In this document: piece after piece, positions 29,188 through 38,658 of the stretch
Layout: each line of letters begins with the position of its first letter
How positions within the stretch are numbered: position 1 is the stretch's first letter
Assembly (NCBI GenBank): GCA_019113345.1
Contig: DXHQ01000078.1
Coordinates: forward strand, 28,783 to 92,782
Direction: 5' to 3'
DNA: 64,000 bases
Source of the DNA: Candidatus Faecalibacterium intestinigallinarum
GTDB taxonomy: Bacteria; Bacillota; Clostridia; Oscillospirales; Ruminococcaceae
The notes under the pieces: generated by a model
Told to the model about the DNA's origin: nothing
Seen by the model: the letters and a program-made list of their open reading frames with translations, nothing else
Database searches by the model: none
Made by a program: the position numbers and the translations under genes

Positions 29188-30120
29188 GTGGAACAGCGAG
29201 AATTTGCGGTGGAAGCCGAGGACGCCGGCCAGCGGATCGACCGCTTTCTGGCCGGGGAGGACACCGGCCTTTCCCGCAGCGCGCTGCAAAACCTGATCGC
29301 CGAAGGGCGCGTTCTGGCCAACGGCCAGCCGGCGGCCAAAAACCGCAAGCTCAAGGCGGGGGACACCATCCTGCTCGAGATCCCGGACGCCGCCCCCATC
29401 GCGGCGGTGGCGCAGGATATCCCGCTGGACATCGTCTATGAGGACGCCCACCTGCTGGTGGTGAACAAGCCCAAGGGGATGGTGGTCCATCCGGCCCCCG
29501 GCAACCCCGACGGCACCCTGGTCAACGCCCTGCTGTTTCACTGCCGGGGCAGCCTTTCGGGCATCGGCGGTGAGATCCGCCCCGGCATCGTCCACCGCAT
29601 CGACAAGGACACCAGCGGCCTGCTGGTGGTGGCCAAGGACGACGCCACCCACATCGGACTGTCCCGCCAGATGGCCGAGCACAGCGTCGAGCGGGCCTAC
29701 CAGACGGTGGTCTACGGGGGCTTTGCCCAGGACGAGGGCTTTGTGGAGGGATATCTCGGCCGCTCCAAAACCGACCGTAAAAAGATGGCGGTCTACCCCG
29801 CGGGCGAGCCCCACGCCAAATACGCCTACACCGGCTGGAAGGTGCTGGAGCGGCTGGGGGAGTTCACCCTGCTGGAATGCCGGCTCAAGACCGGGCGGAC
29901 CCACCAGATCCGGGTGCATATGGCCTCCATCCGCCACCCGGTGGCGGGGGACCCGGTCTACGGGCCCCGCAGCTGCATCGAAAGTCTGCACGGGCAGTGC
30001 CTGCACGCCAAGACCCTGGGCTTTGTCCACCCCATCACCGGCGAGCGGCTGTCCTTCGACAGCCCGCTGCCCGAGTACTTCACCCATTTTCTGGCTGGAT
30101 TAAGGAGGGGACGCGCTTGA
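29188..30120 (+). CDS. RluA/RluD family pseudouridine synthase
   Basis: S4 domain then RPGIVHRIDKDTSGLLVVAKDDATHIGLSRQM; KTGRTHQIRVHMASIRHPVAGDPVYG; GTG start. Confidence 0.95.
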   Translation: MEQREFAVEAEDAGQRIDRFLAGEDTGLSRSALQNLIAEGRVLANGQPAAKNRKLKAGDTILLEIPDAAPIAAVAQDIPLDIVYEDAHLLVVNKPKGMVVHPAPGNPDGTLVNALLFHCRGSLSGIGGEIRPGIVHRIDKDTSGLLVVAKDDATHIGLSRQMAEHSVERAYQTVVYGGFAQDEGFVEGYLGRSKTDRKKMAVYPAGEPHAKYAYTGWKVLERLGEFTLLECRLKTGRTHQIRVHMASIRHPVAGDPVYGPRSCIESLHGQCLHAKTLGFVHPITGERLSFDSPLPEYFTHFLAGLRRGRA

Positions 30121-30938
30121 AACTGGAATCCACCCTGGTCCTCTGCGACCTGGACGCCCTGATGCTGGGCCCCGACGGCAACCTGACCCAGGTGCTGCGG
30201 GACGTGCTGCAGCTGTTCACGGCGCGGGGCGGCCGGCTGACCGTCTTTTCCCAAAAGACGCCCAAGGCGGTGCGGGCCATTCTGGGCAGCGTGCCGCTGG
30301 CGGCGCCCGCCCTGCTCTGCGGGGGGACGCTGGTCTACAGCTTTTCGGCCGGCAGCGGCCAGCCGATGGGCAGCTTTGCCGCGCTGGGGGACGGCTTTCT
30401 GGCCAAGCTCCCGGCGGCCCCCGGCATCGGCATCGCCCTGCAGATGAAGGACGGCGCGACCCGGGTGGTGCGGATGAACCACGCCCTGGAGCGCCGTCTC
30501 CGCCGGGAGTGGACCCCCTATCTGCTGGCCCAGCCCGAGGGGGTGCTGTGCGGGGACGTGCTGCGCGTGCTGCTGTATCAGGACGCCAGGACCATCCCCG
30601 CTTTGCAGACCTTTGAAAAGGCGCTGGAAGAGAGCGGCGCCCCCGTCCGGCAGGAGCGGCTTGCCATCGACTGCCTGGCGCTGACCCCCGGGGACGTCAG
30701 CATGGGGGCGGCCTTCAGTGCGGTCTGCGCCGCGGCCCTGCTCTCGCCCGAAAAGGTCGCGATCCTGGCCGGCAGCGCCCCGATGGTCGAGCTGATGCGG
30801 CTGGCCGGGCAGAGCGCCGCCGCCTTCGACGCCCCCGCCGAGGTGCGCCTTGCGGCCGGACAGACCACCTTCTGCCGCGCTTCGGAAGGGGCGGCGGCCG
30901 AGTATCTCTATCAGCTGGTGCGGAACAGCGGGCGGTAA
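30117..30938 (+). CDS. HAD superfamily (Cof-like) hydrolase
   Basis: LVLCDLDALMLGPDGNLTQVLRDVLQLFTARGGRLTVFSQKTPKAV; TTG start overlapping the rluD-like stop. Confidence 0.72.
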   Translation: MKLESTLVLCDLDALMLGPDGNLTQVLRDVLQLFTARGGRLTVFSQKTPKAVRAILGSVPLAAPALLCGGTLVYSFSAGSGQPMGSFAALGDGFLAKLPAAPGIGIALQMKDGATRVVRMNHALERRLRREWTPYLLAQPEGVLCGDVLRVLLYQDARTIPALQTFEKALEESGAPVRQERLAIDCLALTPGDVSMGAAFSAVCAAALLSPEKVAILAGSAPMVELMRLAGQSAAAFDAPAEVRLAAGQTTFCRASEGAAAEYLYQLVRNSGR

Positions 30939-30983
30939 AAGGCCGCGCAGGCCGGCAGGCGGGTAAAATTCCTGTAAAAAGTT

Positions 30984-31015
30984 CTCCGCACCCGGTGCGG
31001 AGGGCTTTCTTTTTT
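30984..31015 (+). terminator. Rho-independent terminator
   Basis: CTCCGCAC-ccg-GTGCGGAG followed by ggctttctttttt. Confidence 0.8.
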
Positions 31016-31032
31016 GGGGAGGATACAGTACA

Positions 31033-31410
31033 ATGATAGGGAAGATCCTCGACAGGCGGGAGCTGGCCTTTCTGGCCCTGTCGGCCGCGGCGGCGGTTCT
31101 GTTCGCCGTCCTGGCGCTGAACGGCACCGCCCCGCTGCGCCCGCCCGAAGGGACAGGCGCGGCCGTCCCTGCCGCCGGCACCCTGCTGGATGCGGCGCGG
31201 GTGGACCTGAACACCGCCGGGCTGGACGCGCTGTGCACCCTGCCCGGCATCGGGGAAAAGCGAGCCCGGGCCATCCTGGCCGACCGCGCGGCCAACGGTC
31301 CCTACGCCCGGGTCGAGGACGTGACGCGGGTAAGCGGAATTACCCAACATACCATCGAGGACTGGGGCTCCATCGCCTATGTGAGCGGCTCCGGGCCGGA
31401 AGGGGAATGA
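31033..31410 (+). CDS. Helix-hairpin-helix (ComEA-like) DNA-binding protein
   Basis: TM segment then ARVDLNTAGLDALCTLPGIGEKRARAILADRAANGPYARVEDVTRVSGIT. Confidence 0.88.
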   Translation: MIGKILDRRELAFLALSAAAAVLFAVLALNGTAPLRPPEGTGAAVPAAGTLLDAARVDLNTAGLDALCTLPGIGEKRARAILADRAANGPYARVEDVTRVSGITQHTIEDWGSIAYVSGSGPEGE

Positions 31411-31416
31411 GGAACG

Positions 31417-33762
31417 ATGAAGGAAGAAAGCATTTTTATCAACCGGGAGCTCAGCTGGCTGGACTTCAACCAGCGGGTCCTGGTGCTGGGCAAGGACAAA
31501 AACGTCCCCCTGGCCGAGCAGCTCAAGTTTTTGGCAATCTACGGGTCCAACCTGGACGAGTTTTTCATGGTGCGGGTGGGTTCTTTGCAGGAGCGGGCCA
31601 ACCTCAAGGGCAAAAAGGAAAAGCCCGAGAACAAGACCAACATGACGGCCGAGGAGCAGCTGAACGCCATCATGCCCAAGACGGCCGAGCTGCAGGCGGA
31701 CTGCGACAAATACTACCACAAGGCCCTCGAGGCGCTGGCCGAGCACGGCTACCGCAAGGTCAACTTTGACAAGATCGGCAAGGAAGAGGAGCGGTTCTGG
31801 AAAAAGTATTTCCAGAGCGAGCTGTTCCCCATCCTCAGCCCCCAGATCGTCGACAACCGCCACCCCTTCCCGTTTCTGCGCAACGAGGAGATCTACCTCG
31901 GCGTTCTGCTCAAGGACAAGAAAGAGGGGGAGCTGAGCCTGGGCATCATCCCCATCTCCAGCCAGATGGAGCGGCTGTGCTTTTTCAAGCGGGACGGCGA
32001 GACCCTCTTCGCCCTGACCGAGGAGCTGGTCTACCACTATGTGGGGATGGTCTTTGCCAAGGAGAGCATCGTGGAAAAATGCCTGTTCCGGGTCACCCGC
32101 AACGCCGACATCGACGTCAAAGAGGGGATGATGGACCATGACATCGACTATCGCGAGATCATGACCGAGCTGCTCAAGCGCCGCCGCAAGCTGGCGGCCG
32201 TCCGGCTGCAGGTTACCCCCGGCCCCGCGCCCGAGATCGTCAAGATGCTCTGCGCCCGGCTGGAGCTGAGCCACCGCCGGGTCTTTGAGCAGAAGAGCCC
32301 GCTGGACCTGAGCTTTTTCTACAAGCTGGACAGCCGGATGGAAAAGGACGGCCACAGCGAGCTGTTCTATTCACCGGCCCGGCCCATGATGCCGCCCCTC
32401 CACTACAGCCTGACCGAGGAGGTCCAGAAGCACGACGTCCTGCTCTACTATCCCTACCAGTCCATCCGGCCCTTCATCCTGATGCTGAAGAAGGCCGCCC
32501 GCGACCCCGACGTCATCTCGATCAAGATGACCCTCTACCGGCTGGCGCGGGAGTCCCAGATCGTGCAGGCTCTGGTGGACGCCGCCGAAAACGGCAAGGA
32601 AGTGGTGGCCCTGGTCGAATTGCGGGCCCGCTTTGACGAGCAGAACAACATCGACTGGTCCAAGCAGCTGGAAGAGGCCGGCTGCACGGTGGTCTACGGC
32701 TTTGACGACTACAAGGTCCACTCCAAGCTGACCCTCATCACCCGCAAAAACGCCGGGGGCTACTCCTACATCACCCAGATCGGCACCGGCAACTACAACG
32801 AAAAGACCAGCGAGCTGTACACCGACCTGTCCTTCATCACCTCCGACCCCGACATCGGCGAGGAGGCGGCGGGCGTCTTCCAGAATCTGGCCGTCCAGAA
32901 GCTGACCGAGGAGACCGACCAGATGCTGGTGGCGCCGCTGCGGTTCAAGAGCGTCCTGCTGGACGAGATGGACCGGGTGATCGAGGCCGCCCGTCTGGGC
33001 CGCCCCGCCTCCATGATCCTGAAAAACAACTCGATCAGCGACCGGGACATTATCCTCAAGCTGGAAGAGGCCAGCTGCGCCGGGGTCCGGATCGACATGA
33101 TCGTCCGCGGCATCTGCTGCGTGCGGGCCGGCGTTCCCGGCAAGACCGAGAACCTGCACATCCGCAGCATCGTCGGCCGCTATCTCGAGCACGCCCGGAT
33201 CTACAGCTTTGACGACGGGCGGGAAAAGCGGATCTATATCGCCTCGGGCGACTTCCTCACCCGCAACACCGAGTGCCGGGTGGAGGTAGGCGTCCGCATC
33301 AAGGACCCGGCCCTGGTCCAGAAGCTGACCGATATCCTCGAGATGCAGCTGGCCGACAACGTCAACGCCCGCGAGATGGGCCCAGACGGCAGCTACCAGA
33401 AGGTCAAGCCCGCCCCCGGCGAGCCCCTTGTCAACAGCCAGATGGGGATGTACGAGCTGTTCCGGGGGGACTGGACCCGCGGCGCGGCCGCCCCGGCTGA
33501 GCCGGCGCCCGCCCCGCAGCCCGCCCCCGAGACGGCCGAAGCCGTCCCGGCAGAGCCTGCCCCGACGGCCGAAGCCCCGGCAGAACCCGCTGCGCCCGCC
33601 GCAGAGGCGGCTGCCCCCGCGCCGCAGCCCGCCCCGGCTCCCGTGAAGGAGCCGGACGCCCTGGCAGGCGAGCCCGCCGAGACGGTCGTGGTGGTCAAGG
33701 ACCAGCCCCAGGGCCTCTTTGCACGGCTGCGCCGGAGCCTGTTCGGGCGCAAACGCCGGTAA
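31417..33762 (+). CDS. ppk1: Polyphosphate kinase 1 with Ala/Pro-rich, basic C-terminal extension
   Basis: INRELSWLDFNQRVL; IQIGTGNYNEKTSELYTDLSFIT; RSIVGRYLEHARIYSF; tail AAPAEPAPAPQPAPE...GLFARLRRSLFGRKRR. Confidence 0.95.
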   Translation: MKEESIFINRELSWLDFNQRVLVLGKDKNVPLAEQLKFLAIYGSNLDEFFMVRVGSLQERANLKGKKEKPENKTNMTAEEQLNAIMPKTAELQADCDKYYHKALEALAEHGYRKVNFDKIGKEEERFWKKYFQSELFPILSPQIVDNRHPFPFLRNEEIYLGVLLKDKKEGELSLGIIPISSQMERLCFFKRDGETLFALTEELVYHYVGMVFAKESIVEKCLFRVTRNADIDVKEGMMDHDIDYREIMTELLKRRRKLAAVRLQVTPGPAPEIVKMLCARLELSHRRVFEQKSPLDLSFFYKLDSRMEKDGHSELFYSPARPMMPPLHYSLTEEVQKHDVLLYYPYQSIRPFILMLKKAARDPDVISIKMTLYRLARESQIVQALVDAAENGKEVVALVELRARFDEQNNIDWSKQLEEAGCTVVYGFDDYKVHSKLTLITRKNAGGYSYITQIGTGNYNEKTSELYTDLSFITSDPDIGEEAAGVFQNLAVQKLTEETDQMLVAPLRFKSVLLDEMDRVIEAARLGRPASMILKNNSISDRDIILKLEEASCAGVRIDMIVRGICCVRAGVPGKTENLHIRSIVGRYLEHARIYSFDDGREKRIYIASGDFLTRNTECRVEVGVRIKDPALVQKLTDILEMQLADNVNAREMGPDGSYQKVKPAPGEPLVNSQMGMYELFRGDWTRGAAAPAEPAPAPQPAPETAEAVPAEPAPTAEAPAEPAAPAAEAAAPAPQPAPAPVKEPDALAGEPAETVVVVKDQPQGLFARLRRSLFGRKRR

Positions 33763-33817
33763 AGGCATGAAGGACCCGCCGCGCGCATAGAATGTTCCCA
33801 GAAAAGGGGGCAGTCCG

Positions 33818-34429
33818 GTGCAGGCGAGGCGGATCAAACGAATCGGAACAAAACGGACAGCCCGCTGGGGGGCTGCCGGGCGCAGAACAAAACGCCTGGC
33901 GGCCCTGCTGTGCGGGCTGCTCTGCTGTGCGGGGGCGGGGCTTGCCCTGCGGGCCTGCGCCGGCCCCGACGCCCCGGCGGAGTGCAGTCTGGAACGGCTG
34001 CGCCCGGCGGCGGAAGCGGTCTTTCCGCTGGGGACAAGCGGCTGGAGCCTCTCGTCGGGGTACGGCTGGCGGGCCGACCCCCTGGCCGAGAACGGCCCCG
34101 GGGAGGAGGAAGAAGCCTTCCACAAAGGGGTGGACCTGGCCTGCGCCGAGGGCACGCCGGTCCTGGCCGCGATGGACGGGGTGGTCCTGACGGCGGGGCG
34201 GAGCGGCAGCTACGGCCTGTACATCCGCCTTTGTCATCCCGACGGGGTCGAGACCCTCTACGCCCATTTGCAGTACCTCTTTGCCCGGCCGGGCGAGGTG
34301 GTGCGGGCGGGGCAGCTGCTGGGCACTGCCGGGCAGACCGGCCGGGCCACCGGGCCCCACCTCCACTTTGAACTGCTGGAAAAGGCCGTCCGCTGCGACC
34401 CCTCGGCCCTGCTGGGTCTGCCGGCATGA
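33818..34429 (+). CDS. M23 family metallopeptidase (LytM domain)
   Basis: KGVDLACAEGTPVLAAMDGVVLTAGRSGSYGLYIRLCHPDGVETLYAHL...GRATGPHLHFELLE. Confidence 0.92.
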   Translation: MQARRIKRIGTKRTARWGAAGRRTKRLAALLCGLLCCAGAGLALRACAGPDAPAECSLERLRPAAEAVFPLGTSGWSLSSGYGWRADPLAENGPGEEEEAFHKGVDLACAEGTPVLAAMDGVVLTAGRSGSYGLYIRLCHPDGVETLYAHLQYLFARPGEVVRAGQLLGTAGQTGRATGPHLHFELLEKAVRCDPSALLGLPA

Positions 34430-34917
34430 GAGGGCGGGGCCCGGCCTTCCCGCGGCGGGTGCGGGCGGGGAAGTTCGTTTTCCGTGACCCCCTGTGCACC
34501 TGCGCGCTGCTGTACATCCTGCTCTACTTTGACGGCAGCGGCTTTCTGCGGCTGGGGCTGCTGGCGGCAGCTTTGCACGAGTGCGGGCATATAGCGGTCT
34601 TTTGGCTGCTGTTCCGCCGGCTGCCGGTGGTGGAGGTGACCATGACCGGCTTTTGTATGCGGACGGCCGGGCTGCGGCTTTCGCCGGGGCGGCGGTTCTG
34701 GCTGGCCGCGGCCGGCCCGGGGATGAACGCCCTGCTGGCCGCCGTCTGGTGCGCCCGGGTGTCGGCCCGGCTGACGGTAGGGGACGCGGCTTTTCTGGCG
34801 GCCAACGTCCTGACCGGAGTGTTCAACCTGCTGCCCGTCCCGCCTTTGGACGGCGCGCAGATGCTGGGCGCCGGCTGGGAAGCCCTCACGAAAAAATTGC
34901 AATCTGCCCCGAAATAG
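34426..34917 (+). CDS. Site-2 protease family (SpoIVFB-like) membrane protease
   Basis: LHECGHIAVFWLLFRRLPVVEV (HExxH-like HECGH), C-terminal NLLPVPPLDGAQML. Confidence 0.85.
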   Translation: MRGRGPAFPRRVRAGKFVFRDPLCTCALLYILLYFDGSGFLRLGLLAAALHECGHIAVFWLLFRRLPVVEVTMTGFCMRTAGLRLSPGRRFWLAAAGPGMNALLAAVWCARVSARLTVGDAAFLAANVLTGVFNLLPVPPLDGAQMLGAGWEALTKKLQSAPK

Positions 34918-34925
34918 GGTACAAT
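34897..34925 (+). promoter_or_regulatory. Promoter (TTGCAA-N17-TACAAT) upstream of radical SAM gene
   Basis: Hexamers 34897-34902 and 34920-34925; resembles the galK promoter. Confidence 0.6.
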
Positions 34926-34957
34926 AGGAAGCACAAAAAACCATTTGGGAGGAACCG

Positions 34958-36871
34958 ATGATCGACCAGGATTTGAAAAGCCGGCAGGGCGCGGCCCAAA
35001 AGCCGGCCTATGGCATCAGCCCCAGGCTGAAGGAGGCCCTGAGCCATGTCCAGAAGCCGGGCCGTTATACCGGCGGCGAGCCGGGCAGCGTTTACAAGGA
35101 GAAGGACAAGGTGGACGTCCGCTTTGCCTTCTGCTTCCCCGATACCTACGAGGTGGGTATGTCCTTTTTGGGGGAGAAGATCCTCTACGAGCTTTTGAAC
35201 CAGCACGAGAACTGGTGGTGCGAGCGGGCCTTTATGCCCTGGCTGGATATGAAAGCCGAGATGGAGCGGCTGGGCCTGCCCCTCTACACCCTGGAGAGCA
35301 AGGACCCGCTGACCGATTTCGACGCGGTGGGCTTTACCCTGCAGTACGAGCTGTCCTACACCAACATCCTGGCCATGCTGGACCTGGCCGGCATCCCGCT
35401 CTATGCCGCCGACCGGGACGAGCGGTGGCCCCTCATCGTGGCGGGCGGGCCCTGCACCTGCAATTCCGAGCCGCTGGCCGCCTTCTTCGACGTCATCCAG
35501 CTGGGGGAGGGGGAGCGGCAGCTGCCCGCCATCTGCGCCGCCATCGAGCAGGGCAAGAAGGAGGGCATCTCCAAACAGGAACTGCTGCTGCGCATCGCCA
35601 AAATCCCCGGCGTCTATATCCCCGCCTTTTACGACGTGGACTATTACGAGGACGGGCGGGTCAGGTCGATCACCCCCAACCAGCCGGGGGTGCCGGCGGT
35701 GGTGACCAAGGCCATCATCCAGAACATGAACGACTTTGCCCCGCCCACAAACTTTGTGGTGCCGATGGTGGGGGCCATCCAGGACCGGGCCAGCATCGAG
35801 GTGCTGCGGGGCTGCGTCCGGGGCTGCCGGTTCTGCCAGGCGGGCTTCCTCTACCGGCCGATGCGCCAGCGGGACGCCGCTCTGCTGAACAAAGCCGCCC
35901 AGGACCTCTGCGCCAACACCGGCTATGAGGAGCTGAGCCTTTCCAGCCTGTCCACCTCCGACCACAGCCAGCTGGAGGAGCTGCTGGACGGCCTGAACAG
36001 CTGGGCGCCCGCCGAGCACGTCAGCCTCTCGCTGCCCTCGCTGCGGATGGACAACTTCTCCGAGAGCCTGATCGAAAAGACCACCCGGGTGCGCAAGAGC
36101 GGCCTGACCTTTGCGGCCGAGGCCGGCACCCAGCGGCTGCGGGACGTCATCAACAAGAACGTCACCTGGGACGAGATCGAAAAGACCTGCCGCATTGCCT
36201 TCGAGGCGGGGTACACCTCGGTCAAGCTCTACTTCATGATGGGCCTGCCCACCGAGACCATGGCCGACATCGAGGGCATCGCCGAGACGGCCCAGAAGGT
36301 GGTGGACCTGTACTACCACACCCAGAGCCACGCCAAGGGCAAGGGGGTGCAGGTGACGGTCAGCTGCGCCTGCTTTGTGCCGAAACCCCACACCCCCTTC
36401 CAGTTCGTCCCGATGGACAGCGCCGAGACCCTCCAGGCCAAGCAGAAGCACCTGCTCGAGAGCGTCCACAGCCGCAAGATCAAGGTCAACTACCACGACA
36501 GCAAGACCAGCTTTCTGGAGGGGGTCTTTGCCAAGGGGGACCGCCGGCTGGCCCCCGTTCTGGCCGAGGCCTACCGCCGCGGCTGCGTCTTTGACGGGTG
36601 GGAGGAATGCTTCCGGTACGACACCTGGATGCAGGTCTTTGCCGACCTCGGCGTCGACCCCCATTTTTACTGCAACCGGGCCATCGGCCTGGACGAGGTG
36701 ACCCCGTGGTCCCACATGGACTACGGCATCACCCACGAATACCTGGTGCGGGAGTACAAAAAGGCACTGGCTGCCCAGACCACCCCGCCCTGCAACCGCG
36801 CCTGCAGCGGATGCGGCGCAAACCGTCTGTTGGGAGGGCCCTGCTTTGATTACAGTGCGGATCTGGTTTGA
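34958..36871 (+). CDS. TIGR03960 family B12-binding-like radical SAM protein
   Basis: PDTYEVGMSFLGEKILYELLN...IEVLRGCVRGCRFCQAGFLYRPMR...SACFVPKPHTPFQF-type motif. Confidence 0.93.
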   Translation: MIDQDLKSRQGAAQKPAYGISPRLKEALSHVQKPGRYTGGEPGSVYKEKDKVDVRFAFCFPDTYEVGMSFLGEKILYELLNQHENWWCERAFMPWLDMKAEMERLGLPLYTLESKDPLTDFDAVGFTLQYELSYTNILAMLDLAGIPLYAADRDERWPLIVAGGPCTCNSEPLAAFFDVIQLGEGERQLPAICAAIEQGKKEGISKQELLLRIAKIPGVYIPAFYDVDYYEDGRVRSITPNQPGVPAVVTKAIIQNMNDFAPPTNFVVPMVGAIQDRASIEVLRGCVRGCRFCQAGFLYRPMRQRDAALLNKAAQDLCANTGYEELSLSSLSTSDHSQLEELLDGLNSWAPAEHVSLSLPSLRMDNFSESLIEKTTRVRKSGLTFAAEAGTQRLRDVINKNVTWDEIEKTCRIAFEAGYTSVKLYFMMGLPTETMADIEGIAETAQKVVDLYYHTQSHAKGKGVQVTVSCACFVPKPHTPFQFVPMDSAETLQAKQKHLLESVHSRKIKVNYHDSKTSFLEGVFAKGDRRLAPVLAEAYRRGCVFDGWEECFRYDTWMQVFADLGVDPHFYCNRAIGLDEVTPWSHMDYGITHEYLVREYKKALAAQTTPPCNRACSGCGANRLLGGPCFDYSADLV

Positions 36872-37490
36872 AAAACGAAACGAAGCCTCTTACATCTCCC
36901 TGCTGGACCTGCAGCGGGTGATGCAGCGGGTGCTCAAGCGCAGCGGGCTGCCGGTCTGGCACACCCTGGGCTTTAACCCCCACATCTATATGACCTTTAC
37001 CTGCCCGCTGTCGCTGGGGCAGGAGAGCCTGTGCGAGAGCGTCGACGTCAAGACCGAGGCGGAAGCGCCCGACTTTGCCGCCTGGCAGGCGGCGCTGAAC
37101 GCCATCATGCCGGCGGGCATCCGGGTCTGGCGGGTCGAGCCGGCGAAGGACAAGGCCAGCGCCATCGCCTACGCCTGCTATACCGTCAGCTACCCGGCAG
37201 AGGCCGCCGAAAAGCTGGCAGGGTACAACGCCCTCGACGCCGCGCCGGCCGAGAAGAAGGGCAAAAAGGGCACAAAGCAGATCGACCTGAAGGCATACGT
37301 TCCCGCCCTCGCGCTGCGGCAGGAAGGGGAGCGGGTCGCGTTCGACCTCTGCCTGCCCGCCGCGCAGGGGCTGAATTTGAACCCCTCGCTGCTGACCGGC
37401 TTTTTGGAAGCGCGGTTCGGCCTGCCGGCGGACGGCGCCGCCATCCTGCGCACCGCGCTGCTGAAAGCCGACAAGACCGCTTTTCAGTGA
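36846..37490 (+). CDS. TIGR03936 family radical SAM-associated protein (DUF2344)
   Basis: ITVRIWFEKRNEASYISLLDLQRVMQRVLKRSGLPVWHTLGFNPHIYMTFTCPLSLG; overlaps the upstream radical SAM gene. Confidence 0.92.
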   Translation: MITVRIWFEKRNEASYISLLDLQRVMQRVLKRSGLPVWHTLGFNPHIYMTFTCPLSLGQESLCESVDVKTEAEAPDFAAWQAALNAIMPAGIRVWRVEPAKDKASAIAYACYTVSYPAEAAEKLAGYNALDAAPAEKKGKKGTKQIDLKAYVPALALRQEGERVAFDLCLPAAQGLNLNPSLLTGFLEARFGLPADGAAILRTALLKADKTAFQ

Positions 37491-37528
37491 GAGGATAAAA
37501 TTTTCTGCCTGATTTTTGGGCAAAACGC

Positions 37529-37557
37529 TTGCTTTTGGCGCGCACTTGTGCTATCAT
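37529..37557 (+). promoter_or_regulatory. Promoter upstream of rplS (TTGCTT-N17-TATCAT)
   Basis: Hexamers 37529-37534 and 37552-37557. Confidence 0.65.
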
Positions 37558-37573
37558 AGTTAGGCGTTAGTGT

Positions 37574-37645
37574 CCGCTGAAGCCACAGCGGGGTTAATGA
37601 CAAACAATCATTAAACGGGCGGTCCTCTGACGGCAGATATGCCGT
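37574..37645 (+). promoter_or_regulatory. Structured rplS 5' leader with three clean stem-loops (L19-leader candidate)
   Basis: CCGCTG/CAGCGG (37574-37591), TAATGA/TCATTA (37595-37613), ACGGCA/TGCCGT (37630-37645). Confidence 0.55.
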
Positions 37646-37679
37646 GTATGAACGTCTAAAACAAATGGAGGATCATCAA

Positions 37680-38021
37680 ATGGACGCACTGAAGATTATT
37701 TCCGAGGGCAGCATCAAGGCTGAGCGCCCCCAGTTCAACGTCGGCGACACCGTCCGGGTGGACGTCCGCATCAAGGAAGGCGAGCGTGAGCGTATCCAGG
37801 CCTTCGAGGGCACCGTCATTGCTAAGAAGCACGGCGGCGTCGCCGAGACCTTTACCGTCCGCCGCATCGCTTACGGCGTGGGCATCGAGCGTGTCTTCCC
37901 CATCAACAGCCCCTTTGTTGAGAAGGTGACTGTTGTCCGCAAGGGCAAGGTCCGCCGCGCAAAGCTGTACTACCTGCGCGGCCGCACCGGCAAGGCTGCC
38001 AAGGTCAAGAGCGACATCTGA
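37680..38021 (+). CDS. rplS: 50S ribosomal protein L19
   Basis: [53 protein letters not shown]. Confidence 0.97.
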   Translation: MDALKIISEGSIKAERPQFNVGDTVRVDVRIKEGERERIQAFEGTVIAKKHGGVAETFTVRRIAYGVGIERVFPINSPFVEKVTVVRKGKVRRAKLYYLRGRTGKAAKVKSDI

Positions 38022-38109
38022 TTTTTTGCGCGACGCAAGCCGCGCTGAGGGGAAAGGGGCACTTGTTGTCCCTTTTTTCTTATTCACAGAAAGAATGCGG
38101 GGTGCAGCA

Positions 38110-38658
38110 ATGGCGAAGGAAACGGACGGGGCGATGGCCCGGGGACAGGGTATGATCGAATGGTATGAGGCGCTGATCTCGGCGCTGGTTTTGATGGTGG
38201 TGCTCTTCTCCTTCTTTTTCCGCATCATCCAGGTGGACGGCGCTTCGATGAACCCCACCCTCTGGGACGGGGACAAGCTGATCGTCTGGGGCGCGGGGTA
38301 TACCCCGGAGCGGGGAGACGTGGTGATCGTGGACGACTACACCACCTACGGACGGCCGCTGGTCAAGCGGATCATCGCCAAGGGCGGGGACACCGTCTCC
38401 ATCGACTATACCAGCGGGACCGTCGCCGTCAACGGCGAGGTGCTGGAAGAGGACTACATCGCCGAGCCCACCTTTTTGGGCTACGACGTCGAGTTCCCCT
38501 ACACCGTGCCGGAAGGGGAGCTGTTCCTGATGGGGGACAACCGCAACGCCTCCCTCGACAGCCGGTCGTCCAGCATCGGCTGCATCCGGGAGGAAGATAT
38601 CCTGGGCAAGGTGCTGGTCTGCTTTTTGCCCCTGGAGGATGCAGGAGTGGTCAAGTGA
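38110..38658 (+). CDS. lepB: Signal peptidase I (start could be 38095)
   Basis: IIQVDGASMNPTLWDGDKLIVW; RGDVVIVDDY; KRIIAKGGDTVSID; GELFLMGDNRNASLDSRSSSIG. Confidence 0.94.
   Translation: MAKETDGAMARGQGMIEWYEALISALVLMVVLFSFFFRIIQVDGASMNPTLWDGDKLIVWGAGYTPERGDVVIVDDYTTYGRPLVKRIIAKGGDTVSIDYTSGTVAVNGEVLEEDYIAEPTFLGYDVEFPYTVPEGELFLMGDNRNASLDSRSSSIGCIREEDILGKVLVCFLPLEDAGVVK

Noticed and set aside
29877-30938. 353-aa ORF start at 29877
   Set aside because: N-terminal part overlaps rluD-like gene out of frame; the HAD protein most likely starts at TTG 30117.
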